Shown here piece after piece: positions 17,393 to 26,052 of a DNA stretch of 64,000 nucleotides. The stretch is from positions 1 through 64,000 of the forward strand of contig NZ_QLMI01000009.1 of assembly GCF_003259835.1 (NCBI RefSeq), read 5' to 3'. The translations under genes were made by a program, and so were the position numbers. A model generated the notes under the pieces. The model saw only the letters and a program-made list of their open reading frames with translations, ran no database searches and was not told the origin of the DNA. Source of the stretch: Flavobacterium aquaticum. GTDB lineage: Bacteria > Bacteroidota > Bacteroidia > Flavobacteriales > Flavobacteriaceae. Each line of letters begins with the position of its first letter. The stretch's first letter is position 1.

Positions 17393-17440
17393 GTTTCAGG
17401 TTTCAAGTTTCAAACCAACATGAAACTTGAAACCTGAAAC
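17393..17440. repeat. Inverted 'gtttcaagtttcagg' repeat
   Basis: The 20-bp arm GTTTCAGGTTTCAAGTTTCA (17393-17412) pairs perfectly with its reverse complement (17421-17440) across an 8-nt loop. Shorter forms of the same word occur at 272-293 and inside the tandem array near 60380-60402 and 60653-60676. It separates tgt from the LptF/G-like gene and could act as a transcript end. Confidence 0.65.
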
Positions 17441-17445
17441 CAATT

Positions 17446-18576
17446 TTAAAGTCGTTGACTCATTTGAACCACCATTTTATCTTTCCATTCTCTAAATGTT
17501 CCGGCAATAATTTGTCTTCTTGCTTCGCGAACCAACCACATATAAAAACCTAAGTTGTGAATGGTTGCAATTTGTTTAGCCAAAAATTCATCAGCTGCAA
17601 ATAAGTGTCTAAGATATGCTTTTGAATATTCGGTATCTACCCAAGTGTGTCCCATTTCGTCAATTGGCGAAAAATCTTCAGCCCACTTTTTGTTTTTCAT
17701 GTTCATTGTTCCGTGAGCTGTAAATAACATTCCGTTTCTGGCGTTACGTGTTGGCATCACACAATCAAACATATCAATTCCTAACGCAATATTCTCTAAA
17801 ATATTGATTGGCGTTCCTACACCCATTAAATATCTTGGTTTGTCTTCTGGAAGAATGGCAGTAACAATTTCAGTCATTGCGTACATTTCTTCAGCAGGTT
17901 CTCCTACAGAAAGCCCACCAATAGCATTTCCTTGAGCGCCTGCATTTGCAATATATTCAGCCGATTGTTCTCTTAAATCTTTATAAGTACTTCCTTGAAC
18001 AATAGGAAAAAACGTTTGTTCGTAACCGTATTTAAATGGTAATTTATCCAAATGCGTAATACAACGGTCTAACCAACGGTGTGTCATGTGCATCGAACGT
18101 TTTGCATAACGATAATCACAAGGATAAGGTGTACATTCGTCGAAAGCCATAATAATATCGGCACCAATGGTACGTTGAATTTCCATCACATTTTCAGGTG
18201 AAAAGAAATGATAAGAACCATCAATGTGCGATTTGAATTTCACACCTTCTTCTTTAATTTTTCTGTTCGAAGAAAGCGAATATACTTGATATCCACCTGA
18301 ATCCGTTAAGATATTTCTATCCCAATTCATGAATTTATGTAAACCTCCAGCCGCTTCTAAAATTTTGGTTTGAGGTCTTAAATATAAATGATAGGTGTTT
18401 CCTAAAATAATATCTGGATTAATATCATCTCTTAGCTCACGCTGGTGTACTCCTTTTACAGAAGCCACGGTACCTACGGGCATAAAAATTGGGGTTTCAA
18501 TAACACCATGATCGGTTGTTATTTTTCCAGCTCTGGCTTTACTTTTTGGGTCTTTGGTAATTAAATCAAACTTCAT
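17446..18576 (-). CDS. tgt: Queuine tRNA-ribosyltransferase
   Basis: Exchanges guanine 34 for preQ1 in GUN-anticodon tRNAs, the first tRNA step of queuosine synthesis. The 376 residues are full length. The nucleophile-region motifs DSGGYQVYSL and MAFDECTPYPCD, GGLSVGEPAEEM, and FDCVMPTRNARNG are present. The C-terminal zinc site appears altered: the usual CxCxxC stretch reads SKAYLRHLF after FSPIDEMGHTWVDTEYSKAY, with no clustered cysteines. Own promoter upstream. Confidence 0.95.
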   Translation of the reverse strand: MKFDLITKDPKSKARAGKITTDHGVIETPIFMPVGTVASVKGVHQRELRDDINPDIILGNTYHLYLRPQTKILEAAGGLHKFMNWDRNILTDSGGYQVYSLSSNRKIKEEGVKFKSHIDGSYHFFSPENVMEIQRTIGADIIMAFDECTPYPCDYRYAKRSMHMTHRWLDRCITHLDKLPFKYGYEQTFFPIVQGSTYKDLREQSAEYIANAGAQGNAIGGLSVGEPAEEMYAMTEIVTAILPEDKPRYLMGVGTPINILENIALGIDMFDCVMPTRNARNGMLFTAHGTMNMKNKKWAEDFSPIDEMGHTWVDTEYSKAYLRHLFAADEFLAKQIATIHNLGFYMWLVREARRQIIAGTFREWKDKMVVQMSQRL

Positions 18577-18595
18577 ATTGTGCTTTTACTAACGG

Positions 18596-18603
18596 CAAAG
18601 ATA
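18596..18603 (-). promoter_or_regulatory. Promoter -7 box of tgt
   Basis: TATCTTTG followed by C on the minus strand, 20 nt before the tgt ATG at 18576. Confidence 0.5.
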
Positions 18604-18660
18604 AATTAATTTAGAAATATGAATTTAGAATTTAGAATTATTTATGATAAGACAATACAT

Positions 18661-18803
18661 TGGCACGCGGATGAAACAGATTCGCTAATGCGAAACGCGA
18701 ATTTTAACTGATTTTTAATTTTAAAAACTTTATGGCTTTGCGAGCTAAAAAAACTAAATCCGTAATTTTCAGCGTTGCATTGCATCAGCGTCATCCGCGT
18801 TCC
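18661..18803. repeat. Imperfect inverted 'acgcggatga' repeat
   Basis: CACGCGGATGA (18664-18674) faces TCATCCGCGTT (18791-18801) in a gene-free stretch of 340 nt between tgt and the transketolase genes. The interior carries further GC-rich words (attcgctaatgcgaaacgcg; cagcgttgcattgcatcagcg). Related words flank the DUF2971 gene at 51547 and 52351. No gene was seen here. Confidence 0.5.
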
Positions 18804-18854
18804 ATTACTTTCACCAATCACAAATCAATTCTTAATAACTTCTAACAAAATGAT

Positions 18855-18885
18855 TTGTACCACCAAAAAAATAAAATTACTTTTG
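18855..18885 (+). promoter_or_regulatory. Promoter of the transketolase genes
   Basis: TTG (18855-18857), 20 bp, then TACTTTTG (18878-18885), 31 nt before the ATG at 18917. A full -33/-7 match. Confidence 0.7.
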
Positions 18886-18916
18886 CATCCAATTAACACA
18901 TATATATCTTTTTATA

Positions 18917-19762
18917 ATGTCTAACACGCAACAACTACAAGATTTTACAACACAAGTTCGAAGAGATATTCTTCGTATGGTTCATGCCGTAAATTCAGGT
19001 CACCCAGGAGGTTCTTTGGGATGTGCTGAGTTTTTGGTTACCCTTTACCAAGACGTTATGAAACGTAACGAAGGTTTTGATATGAACGGAATTGGTGAAG
19101 ATTTATTCTTCTTATCAAACGGACATATTTCTCCTGTTTTTTACAGTGTTTTAGCTAGAAGCGGTTACTTTTCAGTAGCAGAATTAGCAACATTCAGAAA
19201 ATTAAATTCAAGATTACAAGGTCACCCAACAACTCATGAAGGTTTACCTGGAATCAGAATGGCTTCGGGTTCGTTAGGACAAGGAATGTCGGTTGCAATT
19301 GGAGCGGCGCAAGCTAAAAAATTGAACAACGATAACCATTTAGTTTTTGCTCTTTTAGGTGATGGAGAATTACAAGAAGGACAAAACTGGGAAGCGATTA
19401 TGTATGCTTCGGCAAAAAAAGTAGACAATTTAATCGCGACTATCGACTTAAACGGAAAACAAATTGACGGAACTACAGACGAAGTTTTGGCCATGGGAAG
19501 TGTTAAAGCGAAGTTTGAAGCATTTGATTGGATTGTTTTAGAAATCAAAGAAGGAAACAACATTGACGCTATCAAAGCTGGTTTAGCAGACGCAAAATCA
19601 AAATCAGGTAACGGAAAACCAGTTTGTATTTTATTGCATACTGAAATGGGTAACGGTGTTGATTTCATGATGCACACACACGCTTGGCATGGAAAAGCGC
19701 CAAATGATGAGCAATTAGCAAAAGCGTTAGAACAAAATGTTGAAACTTTAGGAGATTACTAG
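18917..19762 (+). CDS. Transketolase, N-terminal subunit
   Basis: Binds thiamine diphosphate and, with the next gene's product, moves two-carbon units in the pentose phosphate pathway. The 281 residues contain HSGHPGGSLG-type substrate/cofactor residues (AVNSGHPGGSLGCAEFL), HPTTHEGLPGI, and the ThDP motif GDGELQEGQNWEA. Transketolase is one chain of about 650 residues in many bacteria; here it is split into two genes 4 nt apart, as in archaea and many Bacteroidetes. Confidence 0.94.
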   Translation: MSNTQQLQDFTTQVRRDILRMVHAVNSGHPGGSLGCAEFLVTLYQDVMKRNEGFDMNGIGEDLFFLSNGHISPVFYSVLARSGYFSVAELATFRKLNSRLQGHPTTHEGLPGIRMASGSLGQGMSVAIGAAQAKKLNNDNHLVFALLGDGELQEGQNWEAIMYASAKKVDNLIATIDLNGKQIDGTTDEVLAMGSVKAKFEAFDWIVLEIKEGNNIDAIKAGLADAKSKSGNGKPVCILLHTEMGNGVDFMMHTHAWHGKAPNDEQLAKALEQNVETLGDY

Positions 19763-19766
19763 AATT

Positions 19767-20720
19767 ATGAAAAAATATATCAACCAAGGCAGTAAAGATA
19801 CCCGTTCAGGTTTTGGAGCTGGAATGACTGAATTAGGTCAAAAAAATGAAAACGTAGTAGCACTTTGTGCGGATTTAATTGGATCATTAAAATTTGATGA
19901 TTTCAAAAAAAACCACCCAGAGCGTTTCTTCCAAATTGGAATTGCTGAAGCCAACATGATTGGAATTGCAGCTGGATTAACAATTGGTGGAAAAATTCCA
20001 TTTACAGGAACCTTCGCTAACTTTTCTACCGGAAGAGTATATGACCAAATTCGTCAATCGGTAGCGTATTCAGATAAGAATGTGAAGATTTGTGCTTCTC
20101 ACGCGGGATTAACGCTTGGAGAAGACGGGGCTACGCACCAAATCTTAGAAGATATCGGTTTAATGAAAATGTTACCAGGAATGACCGTAATCAACACTTG
20201 TGATTACAACCAAACCAAAGCAGCAACTTTAGCTTTAGCGGATCATCACGGACCAGCATATTTGCGTTTTGGTCGTCCAGTGGTGCCTAACTTTATGCCA
20301 GCTGACGAACCTTTCGTAATTGGAAAAGCGATTATGTTAAATGAAGGAACTGATGTTACGATTATTGCAACTGGACATTTAGTTTGGGAAGCTTTAATTG
20401 CAGCAGAAGCTTTAGAAGCAAAAGGTATTTCAGCAGAAGTAATAAACATTCATACCATTAAACCATTAGACGAAGAAGCAATTCTAAAATCAGTGAAGAA
20501 AACTGGTTGTGTGGTTACTGCTGAAGAGCATAACATTATTGGTGGTTTAGGAGAAAGTGTTTCAAGAACATTAGTTCAAAATCATTTAGTACCACAAGAA
20601 TTTGTAGCAGTAAACGACAGCTTCGGAGAAAGTGGAACACCAGACCAATTAATGGAAAAATACAAATTAAACAATCAAGCGATTGTTGAGGCTGTAGAAA
20701 GAGTTATCAAAAGAAAATAA
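19767..20720 (+). CDS. Transketolase, C-terminal subunit
   Basis: The 317 residues supply the pyrimidine-binding domain (IGIAEANMIGIAAGLTIGG with the catalytic Glu, FANFSTGRVYDQIRQSVAY, SHAGLTLGEDGATHQ) and the C-terminal domain (ADEPFVIGKA...). Together with the upstream protein it makes a full transketolase. Translation is probably coupled across the 4-nt gap. A terminator follows. Confidence 0.94.
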   Translation: MKKYINQGSKDTRSGFGAGMTELGQKNENVVALCADLIGSLKFDDFKKNHPERFFQIGIAEANMIGIAAGLTIGGKIPFTGTFANFSTGRVYDQIRQSVAYSDKNVKICASHAGLTLGEDGATHQILEDIGLMKMLPGMTVINTCDYNQTKAATLALADHHGPAYLRFGRPVVPNFMPADEPFVIGKAIMLNEGTDVTIIATGHLVWEALIAAEALEAKGISAEVINIHTIKPLDEEAILKSVKKTGCVVTAEEHNIIGGLGESVSRTLVQNHLVPQEFVAVNDSFGESGTPDQLMEKYKLNNQAIVEAVERVIKRK

Positions 20721-20740
20721 TATTCTTTTAATTTATATAG

Positions 20741-20770
20741 AAATCCTCAAGTAATTGGGGATTTTTTTTT
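20741..20770 (+). terminator. Terminator after the transketolase genes
   Basis: AAATCCTCAA (20741-20750) pairs with TTGGGGATTT around a GTAA loop, with one G-T pair, followed by a run of T. Confidence 0.85.
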
Positions 20771-20906
20771 ACTCAAAATTAAATTTAACATAAACCAGAG
20801 CAAATAATAAGTGAGAATTTTACTATATTGCACTTCATTAATAAACAAGAAGTTACCGATATTTTTTTATCAACAACAAATTGAATTTTAATTAAAAACA
20901 AATTAA

Positions 20907-22259
20907 ATGAAAAAAATTCTACTCTCTTTATTTAGTTTTTTCAGCATTTACAACTACTCTCAAGGGTGTGTTGATCGAATTGTTTGCTCAGATGATATGA
21001 TAACTTTGTACCTTCTCGATGGCAATTCCTTAACTTGGGGAAGAAACCAATATGGTCAACTTGGTAATAATACAACTACTTTACAAAATACTCCTGTTGC
21101 AACTATTAATGAAGATAATTGGTTGGTTGTTAATCACGGACGAATGCATAGCGTAGCCATAAACCAAGATGGAACACTTTGGACTTGGGGAAACAATGCA
21201 GTTGGACAACTTGGAAACGGAAACACCAATAATAGTTATATACCTGTACAAGTGGGTACAGATTCTGATTGGACAGCAATATCACCAGGAAACCTTCATA
21301 CAGTTGCTTTAAAATCTAATGGTACACTTTGGGGTTGGGGCAACAATGGAGCTTTTGAAATAAATAATAGTGCTTCTACCTATATTACAAGTCCTGTTCA
21401 AATGAGTCTAGATACTGATTGGAATAAAATTTATGGAGGCTACTTCAAAACATTTGTTATAAAAAATAATGGTACTTTATGGGGAATAGGAAGAAATAAT
21501 TCAGGTGATTTAGGAACTGGAAATAATTTCACCCTTCTTAATTTAACTCAAATTGGTACGGATACTGATTGGCTTAAAATTTCTGCTGCACGTGATCGAT
21601 ATACAATTGCATTGAAAACCAATGGTACGCTTTGGGCTTGGGGAAACAATGAAAATGGTCGTTTGGGAGATGGTACAACTATCAACAGACCAGCACCAGT
21701 TCAAATTGGAAATAGTACATGGAAAGATGTCGCAGCTGGAAATTTTCATGTAATTGGAATCAAATCTGATGGTACGCTTTGGCAATGGGGCTCTTATGGT
21801 TGGATAAATGGAATCATGTTAATTCCAAATAGCAATGTACCAGTCCAAGTAGGAACAGATTCAAACTGGAAATCTGTTGCCGCAGGTTACTCTAGTTCGT
21901 ATGCCATAAAAGAAGATAATACTTTGTATGCTTGGGGTTATAACGGAGGTTATTTAGGTGATGGAACGTCAACTTCCTATGCAAATCCAATCTTGTTTCC
22001 ATGTACAACATTAAGTGAAGAAAGTTTTGAAAATACCGATATTTCTATTTACCCAAATCCTGTTAAAGACGAATTAAACATTTTTAATTCAACCGAAATA
22101 TCAAGTTTTGAAATTTTTAACGTAATTGGTCAAAAAGTAATTCAAGGAACAATTCAAAACAATAAAATTAATACCGCCCAACTCTCTGATGGAATGTATA
22201 TTTGTTATTTATATAAAAATAATGGGCAGTTTGTTACGCACAAATTCATTAAAGAGTAA
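20907..22259 (+). CDS. Secreted RCC1-type beta-propeller with T9SS sorting domain
   Basis: A 450-residue exported protein. Residues 1-20 form a signal peptide ([16 protein letters not shown]). About seven RCC1 repeats follow, each with a WGxNxxGxLGxG core: [69 protein letters not shown] and [11 protein letters not shown]. That is enough to close one seven-bladed propeller. From about 370 a type IX secretion C-terminal domain follows ([13 protein letters not shown] ... [25 protein letters not shown]), so it should cross the outer membrane by T9SS. Function unknown; the propeller suggests protein or glycan binding. Confidence 0.85.
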   Translation: MKKILLSLFSFFSIYNYSQGCVDRIVCSDDMITLYLLDGNSLTWGRNQYGQLGNNTTTLQNTPVATINEDNWLVVNHGRMHSVAINQDGTLWTWGNNAVGQLGNGNTNNSYIPVQVGTDSDWTAISPGNLHTVALKSNGTLWGWGNNGAFEINNSASTYITSPVQMSLDTDWNKIYGGYFKTFVIKNNGTLWGIGRNNSGDLGTGNNFTLLNLTQIGTDTDWLKISAARDRYTIALKTNGTLWAWGNNENGRLGDGTTINRPAPVQIGNSTWKDVAAGNFHVIGIKSDGTLWQWGSYGWINGIMLIPNSNVPVQVGTDSNWKSVAAGYSSSYAIKEDNTLYAWGYNGGYLGDGTSTSYANPILFPCTTLSEESFENTDISIYPNPVKDELNIFNSTEISSFEIFNVIGQKVIQGTIQNNKINTAQLSDGMYICYLYKNNGQFVTHKFIKE

Positions 22260-22391
22260 TTAAAAAATACTTAAACAAATTAATGATCGGCTAAATTGAA
22301 AAGCACATTTATCTCAAAGGTATTTTTATTTTAAAAAAATTATATTATCATTGTATTCGACTTAACCATTATTAAACCAAGCTCCATAAAT

Positions 22392-22934
22392 ATGAAAAAA
22401 ATTCTTTTATTATTAGCATTGACTACGTTCACCATGAATGCCCAAGATAAATTCGATTTCCCATTGAATGAAAACGGGCAGATTATCTTCTCGGAAGTTG
22501 TATCTGCGGAAGGAAAAACCAAAGATGACTTGTTTAACAACTCCAAAATGTTCTTTGTAAATATCTATAAAGAAACACAAGATAAGATTAAACAGGATAA
22601 GGAAGCTTTATCGGTTACTGACACCCAGTATTCTTTCATGACGATTAAGGCAAACGGAAGTGAGACAAAAGTAAAATTGTTTTATACTATTTCTATTATG
22701 TCAAAAGAAGGCAAATACAAATACGAAATAAAAAATATCTTTATCAAGTCGAGTGCTGAAACAACTGTAGAGAAAATGTTTGATAAATTGGCTTCCGAAA
22801 AAGCGGTGGAAAATCCAAAATTAATGGAAACTCTTAAAGCCTATTATGCAGCAATCAATTCTACAATTGACACCATTAAAAGCGACATTAAAAAGGAAAT
22901 GGCAAAAGCTAGCGCATCTAAAAGCGACTGGTAG
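22392..22934 (+). CDS. DUF4468 domain-containing exported protein
   Basis: A 180-residue protein with signal peptide MKKILLLLALTTFTMNAQ, then a segment starting FDFPLNENGQIIFSEVV that is typical of DUF4468, a TBP-like fold found in Bacteroidetes. The C-terminal part is helical and charged, rich in Lys and Glu. Function unknown. It has its own terminator and no obvious operon partner. Confidence 0.75.
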   Translation: MKKILLLLALTTFTMNAQDKFDFPLNENGQIIFSEVVSAEGKTKDDLFNNSKMFFVNIYKETQDKIKQDKEALSVTDTQYSFMTIKANGSETKVKLFYTISIMSKEGKYKYEIKNIFIKSSAETTVEKMFDKLASEKAVENPKLMETLKAYYAAINSTIDTIKSDIKKEMAKASASKSDW

Positions 22935-22954
22935 TTTGATTACAAAATACACTA

Positions 22955-22985
22955 AAAAAAGCTTCATTAATTTGAAGCTTTTTTG
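22955..22985 (+). terminator. Terminator after the DUF4468 gene
   Basis: AAAAAGCTTCA pairs with TGAAGCTTTTT around a short AT loop, ending in T. It may also serve transcripts from the right only weakly, because menD ends about 90 nt further on. Confidence 0.8.
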
Positions 22986-23030
22986 TTTTCAGATGGTAAT
23001 TTACCGAGCGAAGTGTAAATAGAGTAATTT

Positions 23031-23054
23031 CCGATAGCGCGGAATTACATTCCG
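23031..23054 (-). repeat. 24-bp dispersed repeat, copy 2
   Basis: Reverse-oriented copy of the word at 4062-4085, with one base difference. It lies between the DUF4468 terminator and the end of menD. Confidence 0.6.
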
Positions 23055-23077
23055 TATTCATAAAACTAAAAAAGTAT

Positions 23078-24730
23078 TCACTTCAACCTTCTAAAAAAAT
23101 CCAGCAAAATTCCATTATTCTCTTTTTCTGGAGTGAAAACTTCTAGAATACTTGGTTTTTCGTTTTGGTTTAAGAATGCAGTATATTGTTGTTGTAATGT
23201 CATTTCATCATTTGCTTCAAAATAATCCAATCCGAACATTTTAGCTAAATGGGAAGCGTTTAATTGGTGTGAAGTTTCAAAATACGTGTTAAACGTTTCT
23301 GTTTCTTGATGTCCAGGTAAAATTCTGAAAATTCCGCCACCACTGTTGTTCAACAAAATGATTTTGAAGTTTTTTGGAATATAATTGTTCCACAAAGCGT
23401 TGCTATCGTATAAAAAGCTAATATCACCTGTAATCAAAATTGTTGGCAAATCAGATGCTAAAGCAGCTCCAATGGCTGTAGATGTGCTTCCATCGATACC
23501 ACTAGTACCACGATTGCAAAAAACTTGAATGCTTTTATCTAAATCAAACAACTGCAAGTAACGTATCGCCGAACTATTACTCACTTGTAATTGATTATTT
23601 TTTGGCAGGTTTTGACAAATAAAATCAAACACTTTAAAATCTGAAAACGGAATTTTTGCAGTGTATTCTTGATGTTTTGCTACTCTATCTTTCCAAATAG
23701 TAGAAATACTTGATTTATAAGAACTTTCAATCATTTCTTCAGTCAACAACTGACTCAAAAACGTATTGATTTTAGTTTCAAAATGATTCGTAAGTGCTCC
23801 AAAAGTATCATACGCTCGTAAATCATCCACATGCCAATGGTGTGCTGGTTTGTATTTTCGCAAAAAGGCTTTGATACGTTTCGAAACTACCATTCCACCA
23901 AAAGTCAACAAAATTTCAGGCTGAAACGCTTTGAAATCATCCTCTGCAAATGGCGTAATCAAAGTATCAATTTGGTCGATGAATGTAGGGTGATGTAAAT
24001 TGGATGTTTTTTCAGTTAAAACCACCACACTTGGATCATTCGCTAAAATATCCAAATACTTTTGCTCTACTGAATTTGGGAACAACTCTCCTACTAAAAC
24101 TAATTTCTTAGTCGCTTTATTCCAAGTTTCTATAGTTGAATTTCCTAAAGAGAAAGTTTTGCTTTCAGTATTAAAATCAACTATTTCAGGTTGTACTTGT
24201 AATTCAGAAACGGTTTCATACAAAGGTTCTTCAAAAGGCGCATTGATATGGACTGGTCCTTTTTGGGTAACCGCAACATGCAAAGCCATTTGAATGTGAT
24301 TGTCGTTTTCAACTGAAATCGCTTCTCTTAAATTGGCATTGTATAAACTGTGATTCGCAAAAACATTTTCCTGACGAATGGTTTGTCCATCACCAATATC
24401 AATCTTGCTTTGTGGTCTGTCCGCAGAAATTACAATTAAAGGAATTTGACTGTAAAAAGCCTCAGCTATTGCAGGATAATAATTCAGTAAAGCCGAACCC
24501 GAAGTACAAACAACCGCAACGGGTTTTTGAATTTGTTGGGCAATTCCCAAAGCAAAAAATGCAGCACAACGTTCGTCAGCAATACTGTAACATTTGAAAA
24601 ACGGATTATTAGTAAATCCAATCGTCAAAGGAGCATTGCGCGAACCTGGTGAAATTACGATATGTTGGACTCCTTTTTGTTGGCAAATTTCGATAATGCT
24701 TTGCGCTAAAGGAATTTTTGGATACATCAT
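23078..24730 (-). CDS. menD: 2-succinyl-5-enolpyruvyl-6-hydroxy-3-cyclohexene-1-carboxylate synthase
   Basis: ThDP-dependent enzyme joining isochorismate and 2-oxoglutarate in menaquinone synthesis. The 550 residues have the N-terminal SPGSRNAPLTIGF and DERCAAFFALGIAQ (catalytic Glu region), TSGSALLNYYPAIAEA, SADRP, and the ThDP motif GDISFLYDSNALW...NNSGGGIF. It shows that the organism uses menaquinone, as expected for the phylum. Stands alone here, not in a men cluster. Confidence 0.95.
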   Translation of the reverse strand: MMYPKIPLAQSIIEICQQKGVQHIVISPGSRNAPLTIGFTNNPFFKCYSIADERCAAFFALGIAQQIQKPVAVVCTSGSALLNYYPAIAEAFYSQIPLIVISADRPQSKIDIGDGQTIRQENVFANHSLYNANLREAISVENDNHIQMALHVAVTQKGPVHINAPFEEPLYETVSELQVQPEIVDFNTESKTFSLGNSTIETWNKATKKLVLVGELFPNSVEQKYLDILANDPSVVVLTEKTSNLHHPTFIDQIDTLITPFAEDDFKAFQPEILLTFGGMVVSKRIKAFLRKYKPAHHWHVDDLRAYDTFGALTNHFETKINTFLSQLLTEEMIESSYKSSISTIWKDRVAKHQEYTAKIPFSDFKVFDFICQNLPKNNQLQVSNSSAIRYLQLFDLDKSIQVFCNRGTSGIDGSTSTAIGAALASDLPTILITGDISFLYDSNALWNNYIPKNFKIILLNNSGGGIFRILPGHQETETFNTYFETSHQLNASHLAKMFGLDYFEANDEMTLQQQYTAFLNQNEKPSILEVFTPEKENNGILLDFFRRLK

Positions 24731-24751
24731 TTTTAAAAAATAACTGAACTA

Positions 24752-24759
24752 CAAAGTTA
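24752..24759 (-). promoter_or_regulatory. Promoter -7 box of menD
   Basis: TAACTTTG on the minus strand, 21 nt before the menD ATG. No clear -33 TTG. Confidence 0.5.
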
Positions 24760-24808
24760 CGAAGTTGAAAAGGTTTTTAGTACTTTTACTACGTAATTTC
24801 TTTGCCAA

Positions 24809-25303
24809 ATGGAGATAAAAATTAGAGACTATCAAATGACAGATTGCCCAGCCATTTTAGACATCATTAACGATGCTATTTTAAATTCGACAGCTTTATA
24901 CGATTACAACGTTCGAACTTTAGCTACACAAGAAGCTATTTTTGAAGAAAAACTTCAGAAAGGTTTTCCTGTGATTGTTGCCGAAATGAATAATGAAGTT
25001 ATAGGCTTCGGCTATTATAGCGAATTTCGTTTCAGAGAAGCGTATAAATTCACGGTAGAACATTCCGTTTATGCGAATAAGAATGTAATTGGAAAAGGCA
25101 TCGGAAAATTATTATTAACCGAATTAATCGAAAGAGCCAAACAACAAAACCTTCACACGATGATTGGCGTTATCGATTCTGAAAACACCAACAGTATTGA
25201 TTTTCATAAAAAGTTCGGTTTTGAAGAAGTTGGATTTCTTAAAGAAACAGGCTTTAAATTTAACCGATGGTTACATTCTGTTTTTGTGCAAAAGATATTA
25301 TAA
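24809..25303 (+). CDS. GNAT N-acetyltransferase, phosphinothricin/methionine-sulfone type
   Basis: A cytosolic acetyltransferase of 164 residues. It has the PAT-subfamily opening MEIKIRDYQMTDCPAILDI and NSTALYDYN, the strand pair VIAEMNNEVIGFGYYSEFR, the HSVYANKNVIGKGIGKLLL acetyl-CoA loop (Q/RxxGxG/A type, here VIGKGIG) and FHKKFGFEEVGFLKETGFK. Likely acetylates small amino acid analogues such as methionine sulfone; exact substrate uncertain. Confidence 0.88.
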   Translation: MEIKIRDYQMTDCPAILDIINDAILNSTALYDYNVRTLATQEAIFEEKLQKGFPVIVAEMNNEVIGFGYYSEFRFREAYKFTVEHSVYANKNVIGKGIGKLLLTELIERAKQQNLHTMIGVIDSENTNSIDFHKKFGFEEVGFLKETGFKFNRWLHSVFVQKIL

Positions 25304-25307
25304 AAAA

Positions 25308-25343
25308 GTGTTCAGTATTCTAAAAAAAGAATAGACTGAACAC
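25308..25343. terminator. Shared terminator between convergent genes
   Basis: GTGTTCAGTATTC (25308-25320) pairs with the GAAT and ACTGAACAC words at 25329-25343, with a two-base bulge. It lies between the convergent acetyltransferase and glutathione peroxidase genes. Another copy of ctgaacact follows at 25351. Confidence 0.65.
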
Positions 25344-25368
25344 TATATTCTGAACACTGAATACTAAA

Positions 25369-25962
25369 TTATTTCCCTTCAATCCAATTTACGATTTCAG
25401 CATCTGTAGGCAAAGTTCTTGGAGAAACTACTTTTGCTAATTCACCGTTTTCATTGATTAGGTATTTTTGGAAGTTCCATTGTACTTCGCTGTCTTCTAA
25501 TCCGTTTTTAGCTTTTTGAGTTAAGAATTGATAAACTGGATGCATATCGCCACCTTTTACTGAAATTTTAGCCATCATTGGAAACGAAACACCATAATTC
25601 TTTTGACAAAATGTAGCGATTTGTTGATTAGTTCCTGGCTCTTGCGATCCAAAGTTATTCGCTGGAAAACCTACAATTACGAAATTTTTATCTTTATACT
25701 TTTCGTAAATCGCTTGCAATTGTTCGTATTGCGGTGTTAAACCACATTCTGAAGCCGTGTTGACTACTAAGATTTTCTTTCCTTTTAAGGTGGAAAAATC
25801 AAAAGTATCGCCACTTAAATCTTCAACTTTGAACTGATAAATTGTTTCTTTTGCCATAGGTGTTGTGGTTGCTGTTGCCGTAGTCGTTTGCTTTTTTTGT
25901 GCCTGATTTTGACAACTGAAAAACAAAGCCACTACCGAAAACAAGGTTACTAATTTCTTCAT
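25369..25962 (-). CDS. Lipoprotein glutathione peroxidase
   Basis: Thiol peroxidase of the BsaA/GPx family, 197 residues. The N-terminus is a lipoprotein signal with lipobox FFSC (C17), followed by a Thr-rich linker, so it should be membrane-anchored outside the cytoplasm rather than cytosolic. Peroxidatic C73 lies in NTASECGLTPQY; the GPx signatures GFPANNFGSQEPG and VQWNFQKYLI (Trp/Asn) are present. The reductant is probably thioredoxin-like rather than glutathione; that is family knowledge. Confidence 0.9.
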   Translation of the reverse strand: MKKLVTLFSVVALFFSCQNQAQKKQTTTATATTTPMAKETIYQFKVEDLSGDTFDFSTLKGKKILVVNTASECGLTPQYEQLQAIYEKYKDKNFVIVGFPANNFGSQEPGTNQQIATFCQKNYGVSFPMMAKISVKGGDMHPVYQFLTQKAKNGLEDSEVQWNFQKYLINENGELAKVVSPRTLPTDAEIVNWIEGK

Positions 25963-25975
25963 CTCTTTTTTATTT

Positions 25976-25983
25976 CAAATTTA
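25976..25983 (-). promoter_or_regulatory. Promoter -7 box of the glutathione peroxidase gene
   Basis: TAAATTTG on the minus strand, 13 nt before the ATG at 25962. Confidence 0.5.
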
Positions 25984-26052
25984 GGATTTTAAAACGCAAT
26001 TTTTGATAAACATTTCATAAAAAAAAATGGCCGCTTATTAGCGACCAAATTC

